Shown: positions 24,582 through 36,539, counted from the first letter of the stretch. The stretch is 64,000 nt of DNA from Leptasterias polaris (GCA_037783415.1 JAZGTN010000098.1:620001-684000); one strand, 5' to 3'. Notes: generated by a model from the letters alone, not told the origin. Made by a program: numbers and translations.

Positions 24582-27500
24582 TCATTTGATGACTTTAATC
24601 AAGGCTTCACGAATCTCGTCAGATGCTTGTTGGAGACATTCCATAAAGTCTGACAGACTTGGGGATGTCTTGTAGCTTGTACCGCACCATTGTACGCCAT
24701 CTTCCGCCACAGTGTATGCGATCCCTAGTCCATTAGGTGACACAGGAGCAAATGCTGCACCACTACTAGCAGCAGATGTCCCCGTCGTGCTTGTTGACAG
24801 CGTGATGGTGTTTATGTTTGCATAGGCAGAGTCCTGGAACAATCTAGGGATGGACTTTCCTGACTTCATTGCTAAGACTCGCAACGCAAAGAGATGACGA
24901 TCCCAACCTTGACCTGTCAGAATGGGATGAACAGAAGATATCAAGATGAAAGAGTTAACCAACAGTTTGTATTAAACAAACCAACTGTTATAATATTATG
25001 CTTTCATTTTTTATTTTTTTAAAATTATACTCCATCACGATATGTACCTTCACGACGTCAATAACTTGATCAATAATATGCCCCTTTTGCAGCTAACTTC
25101 AGCATCATCAGAATGAGGCACAAAAAGTAGTCTGGTCCTCTAGCTCCTTCTTGAAAATAGAACTAGAGCTATCATTGAGAACATACGAAACTAACAAAGA
25201 TGGGGTTGTTAAAACATACCAGCGGTTGCCTGTGCTGAAAGCTGTCCATGTTTATCAGAGCATGCTCTAAGTAGACCGACTTTCTCTGCTAGACTGACTG
25301 AGGTGCTTTCATTGAATGCCTCAGCACACCTCTTGGTCTCTGACGTGGCAGATCGGATTGTTTCTGTTCGGCCATGTTTGTAGAGGGCTGTACTGCAGGA
25401 CTCATAGGTTGCTGCGGTGTGGCCAGTTACTCGAGAATAAGCTATCTATAGTGCCAATGAGGAAACGGTTTGGATTTATAATTTGGTATAATCCTGTTTA
25501 ACTGACATCATTATATCGCACATTATGGTATAAAGTACTTGTCCAAAGAAAGTTTCAGATGAAAACGCTACGAGCCCTTCCCAGAGAAATACTGCCTGTT
25601 CCTGAATGTTTCCAAATGAAACACTCAGTATAAGGGTCCTAACTAAGGAAAATACTGCTTCTTCCTTAAAATAGTAAATGTGTTTCTGTAAAGGATGGTC
25701 AGTGAACCAAGAAAGAACATGTTCAAGTCCCTCCCCGTCTGGTAAAGACAATGAGACTTCCTGTGAATTCCTGTTTCCAACAATAAGGACAGCAAGTGTC
25801 CTTCCCAGTAGTTGGATAGCAGTGTCAAGTAAGATCAACTTATTCATTGTTCAAGTGCCCTCCTAAAAGAGAGCACTCCCAGAAGTGAACAGTCTGTGCT
25901 CCCAAAATATATGATAATAACAATATCCTTTAAAAAGGACTACTTGTTCAAGGTTAGAACAATATGTGCATTCCCTAAGTCGAAAGTTTGTGGTGTGTCA
26001 TGGCCAGACTTAATCACACCATGACCTATAGGTTAAATTTTAATTTAGATTTAATTTTAAATAGCTATTTGTAATTTGAGAACGTTCTAACTCCCTGTCA
26101 TCTAAGCTATTGTACGAAAAGATTCGCCAGGCCAATAATAAGTGGTAGTAATTTAAAACTAATAATGAATGATTGTCATGATCCTGACATTATTTAAAGT
26201 CCATCGGCCATGAACAAACAAATTTGCATTTTAAACGTATTTTGTGCATAGTCCGTGGTATATGCGAAATGCTATGTTTGTTTTTCGCTTTGAGACAGCA
26301 TCATCTGTCAAAAGTTGTTCAGATAAAAATTACATGAAACAATTTGGGTCATGCAACTTTAAGCGCCGAGGTTTCCGATCAACAAAGTGTGGATTCGAGT
26401 CCTATGATCTTGACATTTTGTGTTTTAAGTAAGATACCTGTTGTGTAATGCACGTAAAGGAACCCGCTGTTTCTGGTGTTACATTGGCAGCTGATAGCGC
26501 TGCATTACCATGTAAACTCCGCGCTGTACAAATGGATTTTATAATTTAAACAAACTCCTTTATCAGCAGAACTCTTTTTTTGACAGAACTTTTTTATAAA
26601 TATACATCATATTTAAAGGATTTATGGTGACAAACCTGCATGGCCAGTTGTGCTGTAGCGTCTGGGCTGAGTCTACATTCTTTCAGGAAGGTAGATCCAT
26701 ATTTCTTGTAGTCCATAAACTGTATATTCAGCTGATTGGTTCTATTTATGTGATCGACCTGGGCCTTCTCGACGCCTCGGCGAATAACGGTATCAAAGTT
26801 GAATTCAAGCTGGGGAGAAAACAAAGTGACTGTAGAGTAGTTATTTGTGACTTTCTGGTAAGTTTAGTTAAATCCAGAAGCTCACTTGCAATGAGAATTG
26901 AACAGGTAATGGTATTTTAATTTATTGCAAGACAAAAAAAGTAAGCGAAGAATTGGAGATAAAAATGGAGCTATGGTTATGTAACTATTTTCATTATTTT
27001 TGTAAAATATGAGTCCTCATTCCAATTAACTGTTTTGAGCTTAGTTTTATAAAACTTCACTTGAAAACTAGACAATTTGATAGAATGGACTCTTCTCAAA
27101 CTATTGTTGTGGAATCCCATCAAGTGTTTTAATAGTTTCCGAACTATTTTGCAATAAGGAAAACTCTCTGCAAATCACTTTGCATTTGTAAGTTCACAAG
27201 GATCACATGTTCAAAGGACATCAGGGATCACCTTCCTGACAGTCTGTGAGTAGTCTGCATTGCTGATGGTGCCATCTGGTGACACAGCAGGTCGGTCGAT
27301 AGAGTCTTGAAAGGCCTCAGTTACCATTCTCTTCATGGTTATTCCATCTACCGAAGAATGCTCCATGTTCACAAGTAAGCGTCCAGCTTTTGTCACGATG
27401 AGCTGAATCGTTTTATCAAACCATCTAACAATTCACAGAAAACAAGTCAGTTTAATTAAACATCGGCCATAGACTTTTGTCACAGTGAGTCCATCCTATT

Positions 27501-30500
27501 TTCTTTGAATAAATTAAATGAATCTCTGCAACCTATCTGGGCAGTTGCCATGAAGTTTTGGGCTGAATTGGTGTAGGACAGTCACTCACCTATTACCAGC
27601 ATTTCCATACAGTCCCCTCCTGACTGTGCCTTCGATGTTATCGTTGTTAGTGTCATCCTCCAGACATAGGCAAAACAGAGCTGAATCTATCAGCGTCATA
27701 TTGTCTTGGTTACCTATATAGACCAATAACAACTATTACTTTTATGAAGATAACTTATTCACAAAATAGTTTTTCAGTTAGTACGCTGGGCCTACCACTA
27801 TTTGTGCAATTCATATGACTGTGACCGTTAAGATACTTCAAGACTAAATGAATTTTATTCCCATGCCCTTCAAAAAATTGCAATGTTGTGATCGTAGGCC
27901 GAAGACGTATTGCTTGTTGTGTGGTGTGGCTGCTTGTGCCTTTTACAAACTGTATCTGAAACAAAAGAACTCGGAGTTTAGATTGCGACTTAATTGTTTT
28001 ATGTGACGATGTTTTATGTGACAAGTGCCAGCTACAATCGTTTGGTGTTATAGATTGCTGTATGCACATACACTCTGTCTCTTTGCTATCCTGTTGATTT
28101 TATTTAACAGGGGACAACAAACTTGATATATTATGATATCAAGTAAAATACTGATAACTTTCTAACGATATATGATTGATACTAATTTATTACTATTACT
28201 AATAGCTCAAAATTTCACTAGTATGGGCTACAGAGAGTAGATGACTGATATAGAGTTTAGTGAGAGAGTAACATAACAGTAATAGTAAATCTAATGGGAA
28301 GATGTGGTCTGCATGTATGGAATGTCGACCAGGCAATTCCTTGGGGTGTCTGGGTCAGAGTTCATCTAGGGTTTAATACACCCTTGGTTTGTCTGGGTCA
28401 CAGTTCATCTAGATAGCATATCTTTACAAACATAAAAAGAATAAATTCCCCAAAACCTGAAGTAGGCCTACCTTTAGATAATTCTACAATGTTTTGCCGA
28501 AGATGTGCCCATGTGTCACGGTCCTGTGTGGTCAAGAAACCGACAGGGTACTCCTGTGGTGGAGAGGCAGCAGAATGCTCAAGGATAAACTGAAGATGAG
28601 CTTGGGTGCTCTGCCCAGATACAATACTCCCTGAAATGAACAAAAGTAAAAGGCTGATGAGGACAGAATCGTCTTTTAAAGAGATCACCATTGACCCAAT
28701 TCACCTGAAATCATCATCACAATAATCTGTTGAGCCATTTTGGTGTAATGTGTAGGCCTAATAATGCCTATTTTAGGGACGCGGTATTTACACGTCCTCC
28801 ATCATTTTTACAAGCATTTGAACTCCCAAAGTGGCGGGCGTGGCACACCACAACAGACACAAGTGGCATCAACTGCAGCCAGCATTTTTTGTAGATATTA
28901 ATATAGTATTTATACTTACCATCTGCTTCCAAAACATCAATTACATACATATGACCCTTGCAAATCACCAGGACATGACGTTGAGTTACATCACAAAACA
29001 ACTCATCCCTAACTGGTTGAGGGATTCTCGTTGCATTGAAAAGACGATGAAATTGACTCATATCTAAAGGGTGAACGTTGCTTTTCACTGCATGTCTGTA
29101 GGCTTCATGGGCAGACAGAGACCTGCATAAAAGTTATTTGAAGATAACCTGTTTAGTGTAAGCTGCAATCTTGTCAGACCCAACAGTCTCACAGGACATC
29201 CTGTCATGTCATAAATGTCTAGACCTACTGGGTCATTCAGGACTCATGTGTTAAATTAACTATGGCCCATCACCACTGACAACGTCACATATATTGAACA
29301 TGTCAGTGTAGCTGTTGTGCTATATGAATGCCAATCAAACTTTTTGTTTTCACTCTCTCACCCTCTGGTTCGTATCCCTTGATCATTTGTATTGAGTAAA
29401 CTTTGTTACGTGACAAACAAATAAACTGTATTTCTATATGATAAAGCACAGAGTGTCTCATCCGTTGTGTCTTCTCTTCATTGTGTTATTCTGAAAGTTT
29501 TGACTATTGTATTAGAGACCAATATTAAGTGTCTAACACTGGCTACATGCGACAAGGTTCTAAAGTTCTAGAACATTCTAGCCACGTCAATGAAAAACGT
29601 TGACATTATTTGATTTGTTATAACACTAATTCTGCACTAGAGAGGATCTGTTCAAACATGTCATTATTGTCTTGGCGCATTTTGTTGATGGCTTTAGTGA
29701 AATACAACACTGTTTCAGTTAAGAATTGTGTGTTCTGTAAATACTAGATTTCTGTTGATAAAATGTTTCACATATAAATCTGATACAAAACTTACCCAAC
29801 AGATCGCCAAAATTCTTGAGTGTCAGTCACAGCTGAGTTCTTATGAATAACATCAGGCACCAGTTTTTCATTCCTCAAAGTCTTTAAGAGTCTCAGTAGC
29901 GAGACGGTGATGTTTGTTGCTCTAAGTATCTAGTGAGTCAAGAGATTAGAAGAGCCGAGGTTTTTCAAGTAAATCCAGAAACACTTCTGTGTGGTGTTCG
30001 GGTGGCTTTGCATGGGGAAGATACTATTTGTAAAATCTTACATGGCTTACATGTCAGTCTCAACTAATAATAGATAGTTCCCAGTAGACGCCATCTTTAC
30101 GGGCAAATCGCATTTTGGCTTGCAGGCGCGTCAAGCGCTCAAATTATTAACGCAGCCGCGTCATTCACTAACTAATCATGCAATGAGTTTTGTGAAATGT
30201 GCGCGTGTTGCGCGCCGTTCTCACGCGTAACGCATGACTGTGTGTTCCAAATTGCCCGTAAAGATGGCCGATTTACGTCACACTGCAACCTATCTATAGA
30301 CCTTATGCATATGACGTCATTTGAGTAGGGCGCCCTCACCTAGAGGTCAAAAGGAAGATGCTCATTGGCCAGTCTTGTGCGCCGCGCGTACAAATCAGCG
30401 CGTTACCATTGTTTCATCATCAGTTTACCTCTAAGATGGCGGCTTGGTGACGTCAATGCATAAGGTCTATTCTACAAGCTATAGGTAGATTCACAGAGAA

Positions 30501-33500
30501 AAAGGAAAATAATTGCATGCTCTTCATGAGACAACATACATTCAGCCTCACCTGATGCATATAAGCTGGCCGAGAGTCATCATTAATTAAGGTTACAGGA
30601 TTCGAGTTGAGTACAACTGATGTTCTGTACGTTAAGTACATGTCCAGCCAAGGATCTGTGTTTAATTAGGCAATTCAAAAGGAAAACCATTAATGATCTC
30701 AAACTAATCTTTGGTTTGCATGAGAGCCAGTCATGCGTTAATGAGTGTGCTTTATGGAAGAGCCCCTATGGGGTCTTTTAGAATGAGAGGAAAGCATCAA
30801 GGAAACAAGGCACAGTAATGAGAGGAATCATCAAGAAATCAAGGTACTGGAATGAGAGGAATCATCTAGGAAACAAGGTTCTAAAATGAGAGGAAGCATC
30901 AAAGAAACAAGGCACAGAAATGAGAGGAAGCATCAAGGAAACAAGGCACAGTAATGAGAGGAATCATCAATAAATCAAGGTACTGGAATGAGAGGAATCA
31001 TCAAGGAAACAAAGTTCTACAATGAGAGGAAGCATCAAGGAAAAGGGTTACTAAAATGAGGAAAATGGAGAAAACATGATAATGTAGCAGGAATCGAAAG
31101 GCACCTTATTGGGATGATTGAAGTACGGTATACACAAATATGGACTTTGTGTTCAGGCATTAAAACAAGCAATATGATCTCAATCAACAGAAATGAAGAG
31201 CCTAAGATGCAGACCTAATTACACTAATATTAAAACATCATACAGTATGTAAACTTATAAAAAAAATTAATTGGAATGCAAAAATACCTGTAATGTAGCT
31301 TGTGTGACTGTTTTTCTTGTTCTGCTCCACCAATTCATTGTTAAGCTCTGAGAGAAGCAAACGTATAACACTGCAAAAGGTTATTGTTTAAAACCATTTA
31401 ACCCATTGTTATGCAGTTGGGAAAAAAGGAGGTCCTTCTGATACAAGCCTGTGAACAATAAAACAACCACCGAACCTGTGATAAACTTTGCTTTCCAATC
31501 CCTTATGAACTCAACTTCTCATTGAACCGTGATACACATCATGCACAAAATCAAGCAATACACAAATGATAATTGGTACAACGGGCAACTATAAGTTCTT
31601 GATGTATAATTTGATATCAATTTCAACAAATCTTATTAGTAGATCAGCAAATGGAGACAATGGGCTAGGCAGCCTCCGAAAGTAGTATGGCAGGCAATTT
31701 CGTATTTGATCGCACTGTGCAAACCTAAGCGTGTAAACCCATTCTGAAAGCGTGCAATTTGTTTCCTTCACATGTTCAGACATTATAAGGGAACCCAAGG
31801 TTCAAGAGCAGGACCTATGTGGTCATGGAAAGGAAAAGGAAATCACATAATTTAGAGACAGACTTTTCACAACTAAAATGCACTGTTTGTAATGGATTAA
31901 TGAGTGGAAACTCGACCCACCAGGACCCTCTCCTCTCTGAAACTCCTCAACTGTGGCTTTCGTCTCCTTGAATTCCTCTGGATATAGAAAAGCCTCTTGG
32001 GTTGCTAGGTATCGTTGACAGGTGTCTTGTAGTGTTGGGATGGGTAGCTGTGGAATGGCTGGCTGGAAATGCATTGTGGGAACATGACTGATGGTTTGAA
32101 CATAGTCCGAGGGTGATGAGAAGGACGAGCTGTACGTAAAGACAGTAAAGTTAAATGTGAGTAGGCCTACATTTAGAGGGTATACATGGGGATGGGGATG
32201 TATAAAAATATCATTTTTTTCTTTTAATCAAAGCCCTTCTCAAAAAAAAGGGAAATTCGGTTGGACTTTTCACACTTGAATTGATAACCCTACAAAACTC
32301 CCAAGTGAGGAGTAGCAGCAATTATGAAATGAAAGAAATGCTAGTGAGGTTAAACTTGTTTGAAGTTTAATCCCTGGAAATTGGCTGTGTTTAATGAGTA
32401 ATGTGGAAAGGGCTATGCAATAACAATGATTGGTCAACTTGCAACAATGTTTGTAGCACACAAAAGGCTTAATGCAACAATATTGTTGTGTATCTCATCG
32501 GTTTTTCGTTTGCATTCAGGGCCCAGTTTTAGAGAGCTGCTTAAGCAGATGATTTTGCTAATAACGTTTGTGCTTAGCAAAAGTTAGCAGGATACCAGTC
32601 AGAAATAATGCATGTGACCTGCTATTTTTTCTTGTAACATTATTTTGATAAGAATGATTTTGTTGTGCTAGCTACTTTTTGTGCTTAAAGGCCCTGTACA
32701 CTATTGGTAAGATCGAAAAACACAATAGTTCACAGATTCACACATAACTTACATGATTTAAAGTAAGTAATTGTACAAAGGGTTCCTTAAAATATTTCTG
32801 CCTAAAATGCAATCGTTTCTGAGAAATGAGTAAAACAATAGTTTTTATCGCGCGCGATAATAAACTCGATGTTTGAAAAACAGAAAACACATAAGGTCTC
32901 TTTTCACTATTTTCTCGTGACCTCGATGACCAATTGAGCTCAAATTTTCACAGGTTTGTCATGCATGTGGTTGATTACACAAAACATGAACACTGTCTGT
33001 GATTATTTTGTCAGCTCTGCCAATCCTGTATAATACCTTTAAGCAGCTCTATGAAATTGAGGCCAGGATTGATAACAACTGAGAAGACGTCAGGTAATTA
33101 ATTTTATTAGCTTCTCTTGCATACTGCAGAATTTAAGCTCCAGCAACTCAATGACTTGTTTCCCCAAAAGTGGGAAGATTTTCTATCTCAAATCCATCAG
33201 TGATCGGTTTCCAGAAGTCTCTATCAAAGAGAAGCACTTCACTGACCTTGTTGTGGAAAACACTCTTGTCTTTTGGGGTCTGTTACACCTGCCTGACAAA
33301 GACACCTATGGTGAAAGATAACATTAAAGTGAATGTTACTGCACTTGCTATGATTGAAACTTTCTTGTAAATGTCTCTGTATGCGTCTTTGTTCAAATAT
33401 CGTGTACAATGTTAGAAGCTAAACATAAATATAAGTATTTCATTTTTCATCAGTTAATTAAGCATTAATTGTTATCAATTTTTTTAAATGACAACTGGGC

Positions 33501-33588
33501 CTCAAAACCTATGCTCACTGACGCAGCAGTACTTTGTCCAACTAAACATCCAATAAATTACCAGTTTCTTTGTGATCCTTGTTGCCAT
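24582..33588 (-). CDS. cpt2: Carnitine O-palmitoyltransferase 2, mitochondrial, copy B (complete)
   Basis: Thirteen exons in minus order: 33562-33588, 33247-33305, 31921-32129, 31288-31347, 30552-30655, 29796-29929, 28920-29122, 28472-28630, 27590-27713, 27232-27424, 26636-26809, 25220-25445, 24582-24913. They total 2004 bp in frame, 667 residues plus stop, close to vertebrate CPT2 length. The start is ACCATGG (good Kozak), MATRITKKL, then [17 protein letters not shown], a basic leader for mitochondrial import. Landmarks: [19 protein letters not shown] after [27 protein letters not shown]; the catalytic His (about 382) in [25 protein letters not shown] (about 506-514), the carnitine/CoA-site signature; [18 protein letters not shown] (carnitine-binding STS); [13 protein letters not shown]. 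The C-terminus KVIK is not a peroxisomal signal. The usual Trp after EHS is Ser here. It appears intact and is likely functional. Confidence 0.94.
25476..25847 (-). other. Unrecognised 123-codon ORF inside cpt2 copy B intron
   Basis: Lies in the intron between exons 25220-25445 and 26636-26809, same strand. It begins [20 protein letters not shown] and contains [14 protein letters not shown]; no family recognised. It is not needed for cpt2, since the exons on either side join in phase without it. The sequence just upstream (25850-25975) is similar to the first about 110 bases of this window, so copy A probably has the counterpart just past the left edge. Could be a relic of another gene or chance. 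Confidence 0.25.
26357..26550 (+). mobile_element. tRNA-derived SINE, degraded copy
   Basis: Shares GGATTCGAGTCC (box B), TTGTGTAATGCACGTAAAGG and a CCATGTAAACTCCGCGCTGT tail with the SINEs at 20908 and 59078, but lacks much of the body. It sits in an intron of cpt2 copy B, opposite to the gene. Confidence 0.6.
30071..30296. mobile_element. TA-flanked MITE, family M1, copy 1
   Basis: Ends TAGATAGTTCCC and, at the right, GCAACCTATCTA (inverted TAGATAGGTTGC). CCATCTTTACGGGCAAAT near the left and ATTGCCCGTAAAGATGG near the right form a longer inner inverted repeat. A reverse-oriented copy is at 63407-63630. Tc1/mariner-like by the TA flanks seen at the other copy; here the left flank is AA. It lies in a cpt2 copy B intron and is absent from copy A. 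Confidence 0.75.
30297..30469. mobile_element. 173-bp MITE abutting the M1 copy
   Basis: Terminal inverted repeats TAGACCTTATGCATATGACG at the left and, inverted, TAGACCTTATGCATTGACGT at the right. No coding capacity. It begins at the exact base where the neighbouring M1 element ends, so it probably used the TA next to that element as its target. Absent from copy A. Confidence 0.72.
30775..31085. repeat. GGAATGAGAGGAAGCATCAAGG minisatellite, cpt2 copy B intron
   Basis: About nine irregular units of 30-35 bp, with the same core (AATGAGAGGAAGCATCAAGG) and the same intron position as the longer array at 8200-9115 in copy A. The array therefore predates the gene duplication and has changed length since. 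Confidence 0.78.
32519..33064. mobile_element. Inverted-repeat element, interrupted in its right end
   Basis: The left end reads GGGCCCAGTTTTAGAGAGCT followed by GCTTAAGCA. The right end, read inverted across the inner insertion, gives GGCCTCAATTTCATAGAGCT followed by GCTTAAGCA. That is a terminal inverted repeat of about 29 bp with few mismatches. The element at 32689-33038 has inserted into the TTAA of the right repeat. No target duplication was identified for the outer element. It is in the intron between exons 31921-32129 and 33247-33305 and is missing from copy A. A distant relative may lie at 42737-43050. Confidence 0.65.
32689..33038. mobile_element. 350-bp TTAA-flanked non-autonomous element
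   Basis: Flanked on both sides by TTAA (32685-32688 and 33039-33042). Ends AGGCCCTGTACACTATTGGT and, inverted at the right, AGGTATTATACAGGATTGGC. No ORF. A TTAA target duplication is typical of piggyBac-type transposition, but the ends do not show the usual CCC start, so superfamily is uncertain. Related, more diverged copies at 2740-3130 and 57815-58134. Confidence 0.7.
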
Positions 33589-33892
33589 GGTAATGCTGCA
33601 CCTCCCCAACTCACAATCTCCAGCTTCACTCAGCCTAAACATACAGTTTAAAAAACAATTAATTATGTGTGGTATCAGGCAGATGACAACTTAGAAGTAA
33701 TAGGGTTGTCATTAATTGGTAACTGGTAGTCCCTACTACTGTGATGTGGTGGATATCGTACGGGCGTGGGGTAGAGGTAAATTGAATTAGTTTGAGGCAA
33801 AATGGTCACCAACGTCAAGGTGGTAAGGCCCATGAAGAACACGACCATAGGTTTAATGAACAAATTTCATTTCTACTAGCCCTGAAATTAAG

Positions 33893-34114
33893 GGTTAGGG
33901 TTAGGGTTAGGGTTAGGGCTAGGGTTAGGGTTAGGGTGTTTAGGGTTAGGGTTAGGGTGAGGGTTAGGGTGAGGGTTAGGGCTAGAGTTAGGGCTAGGGT
34001 TAGGGTTAGGGTTAGGGTTAAGGGTTGGGGTTAGGATTAGGTATAGGGTTAGCGTTAGGGTTAGGGTTAGGGTTAGGGTTTGGGTTAGGGTTAGGGTTAG
34101 GGTTAGGGTTAGGG
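33893..34114 (+). repeat. Interstitial telomere-like TTAGGG array
   Basis: About 220 bp of TTAGGG units with scattered variants (GCTAGGG, GAGGGT, TTTGGG). TTAGGG is the telomere repeat of vertebrates and many invertebrates. Variants and unique DNA on both sides show it is internal, not a chromosome end. It lies 300 bp upstream of cpt2 copy B. The Val-Arg ORF through it is an artefact. Confidence 0.93.
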
Positions 34115-34846
34115 TCAGGTAAATCTCCGTAGTTGTTTGAAGGAGTCAGTACCCAGCTGTGTTAATTTTAGCTGAAGGCAGATTGTCAATTGTTCATTTT
34201 TCGAATTGACTTTTGTATGTAGTTGCCATGATCAGAACCCCGCTACTTGTTTAGTAGCCTAAACTATATGTAGTAATACATAAGAAGGTACAAAGCTGTG
34301 ATGATCATAGCAATATTTTTCTGCTTAAGCAGCTCTGGGCAGTCTGTCTGTACTACCAGGTTCAGTTATTACTGCGCGCCTCAAGATCACATCTTAAAGC
34401 CAGCGCACTTGTGGAGTAACTGGGAAGGAAGCGTCACTTCCCAGTGGTGCTAAAACTCAACCATCTTTTACCAGGAGGGATCTATCTCGCCGCGAAAAAT
34501 TTTGCAGAATGGCGGTACGACTACGGCTATATCACCACATCGTTAAGGTTTGAAGTATAAGACGTCCTTGTAGCTGCCAATTACGGTTCGGCCATGCCAC
34601 TTTGCGAACTGGGGTTAGCGCTATAGTCTGTGTAACAGCTCTATGGAACAGCCACTGACAGGTTCAACTTATGTCCCATTTTTTGCTTCTTAAACTTTTT
34701 ACAAAACTATAACATCACAAGTTTCTAAACAAAAATTTTGATCAAGTGAATTTATCACAAACAACCTAAAGCTACAATTTGCATAAAAGTATTCTTTCTC
34801 TCAAGCTTCCTCCTTTCAAATGAACTTTTCCTTGTTTTTTTGAAGA

Positions 34847-34973
34847 TTTTTTTTTTTTTTTTAAGTTGGTGCTAGCTGAAAACTCAATCCACATAGAGCC
34901 ACTGGCGGGATTCGAATCGAACACCTAGAGGTGAAAGGCGAGGGAAGCTACCAGTAGGCCAACCCGACCGCCC
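34847..34973 (-). mobile_element. tRNA-Glu-like SINE with poly(A) tail
   Basis: On the minus strand the head GGGCGGTCGGGTTGGCCTAC has box A-like GGCCTACTGGTAGC. An anticodon-loop-like CTTTCAC (TTC, Glu) and box B GGTGTTCGATTCGAATCCC follow. A 60-bp body ends in AACTTAAA and a 16-base A tail (T run at 34847-34862). About 127 bp long. A different SINE family from 20908 and 59078, whose tails are not poly(A). Confidence 0.68.
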
Positions 34974-34979
34974 TTCAAT

Positions 34980-36539
34980 AATAATTTATATATCGGATCT
35001 GGACTGAAACACCCGTGGATTAATTTTGTAAAAAAAAACTAAAATATGCAGGGTGTCTTCCCGAACCTAGAACACAGACTAGCCCTGCCCGAACAAGGGG
35101 GCGATCGCGGTATGCACATTTTTGGTTTTTATAGCAATACTAATATAAGAACCAACGTTCGTTTAAATCCGATCATACTCGTAATCCTCCATTAGAACAT
35201 CCCCTTTGATATTCTTTAGTAATCTATGGGGTTGAGTTCACTAACAGGTCATCATGACCCTTTGAAGTTTGCAGGCGATAGTCTCCATTGACATGTCAAA
35301 AAAATAAAAAATACGTTGTACAAACCCATTGAAACACGCGCAGATTTTCACCTTTGCATTTTGTACACAACCTTGAATTTTATTTGTAGATAAGTTCTGC
35401 AGCCAACATAATGTCATATATCTATTATCGGGCTACTATACAAAGTCTTTCTAGCTTGGGAATTACCTTGGGACCACCCCCAAACAGACTCGATTGCCCT
35501 ATATTAAAAATGTTCACCGATGAGGCGTTAGTAATCGGGCATAATTTGGGGTGGAGCCTCGGCTCCCAGGGCTATAGGGTGCGGTTTCATGTGGAATGTC
35601 ACCTCGTGGATCTTCATTGTAGGGTATTTTGGGCCGTTTTCAAAGTACCCTTTGTGCCGATACTGGCATTCAGAATGGACCATAGAGTTAGACAATAGAA
35701 CTAGAGGGAGCACTCGAATTACACACAAGTAACCCATGGGTTCGAATCCCTATGGGTAATTTACATACAAATTTCCCCAGGCCTCACAAAATGTTGGTTG
35801 TGTGAACTGGTGCGTGAACTGTGTTATACGGATGGGTCAGCACCATTTTCTTCATGCTTCTTGTCGGGCCGTGTCGCATGGTTTTGTACGCCCTCTATAT
35901 AGTTCTATTCTCTCTACGGGTTGGGCACGCCGCAGACTGGAGGACTTCAATGGCCGTACTTCTCATATGTAACATTGGATTTAGACATCACAGAGTCTAA
36001 CAAACTTGTAAGTTTATCACAATTCTTACCATGACCAATCGTAGAGAAATATTTCGGCAAGAACTGCTACACTTTTAGACCCAATTAATGTGATATTCAA
36101 ACGAAAGGCTTGGCAAATATCTGAAGTACAACTATGCCTATAAGAAGTATGTAAACCTCGTGCATTTTTGTTACAAGCCAAACATTTTGTTTTGCTAAAA
36201 ACTGCAATATGTTTAAGAAATTCATCTTTTCAAAACTCACTGTTGAGCCCGTTAGTCATACACATATTGAAGTATTGTTTGACTACAGACTTAAAAAGCA
36301 AATGTTAACTTTTAGAGTAAAACTTCACGACCAAAGCCGAACAAATCATTCCAACGACTTGTAATATTAAGGCTGATGAACACTTCCTATAATTATTTCT
36401 CCACAATCATAGACTCAAAGTTCGCTACCCACCCCCATTGGACTTGAATTGTATCTAGCATTGATGGGTTTATGGATTGTTTTTTGTTGTTATGTCAGAG
36501 ATGGGGAATGACTGAGGCAGCTGTACGCAGTGGTGGACC
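34980..36539. other. Intergenic, no gene identified
   Basis: Unique-looking AT-rich sequence. A 95-codon plus-strand frame at 35411-35698 resembles nothing I know and has no clear splice or promoter context. Nothing else supportable. Confidence 0.3.

Noticed and set aside
207..33588. Assignment of the duplicated gene to carnitine acetyltransferase (CRAT), CROT or choline acetyltransferase
   Set aside because: The N-terminal LPIPTLQDT, the KN.HTSYI block, EHS..DG with following PAVSPGG, and [12 protein letters not shown] fit CPT2 best; the length and basic leader also fit.
33792..34034. Val-Arg repeat protein
   Set aside because: Direct translation of the TTAGGG array.
35411..35698. 95-codon plus-strand frame
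   Set aside because: No similarity, splice context or promoter; compatible with chance.
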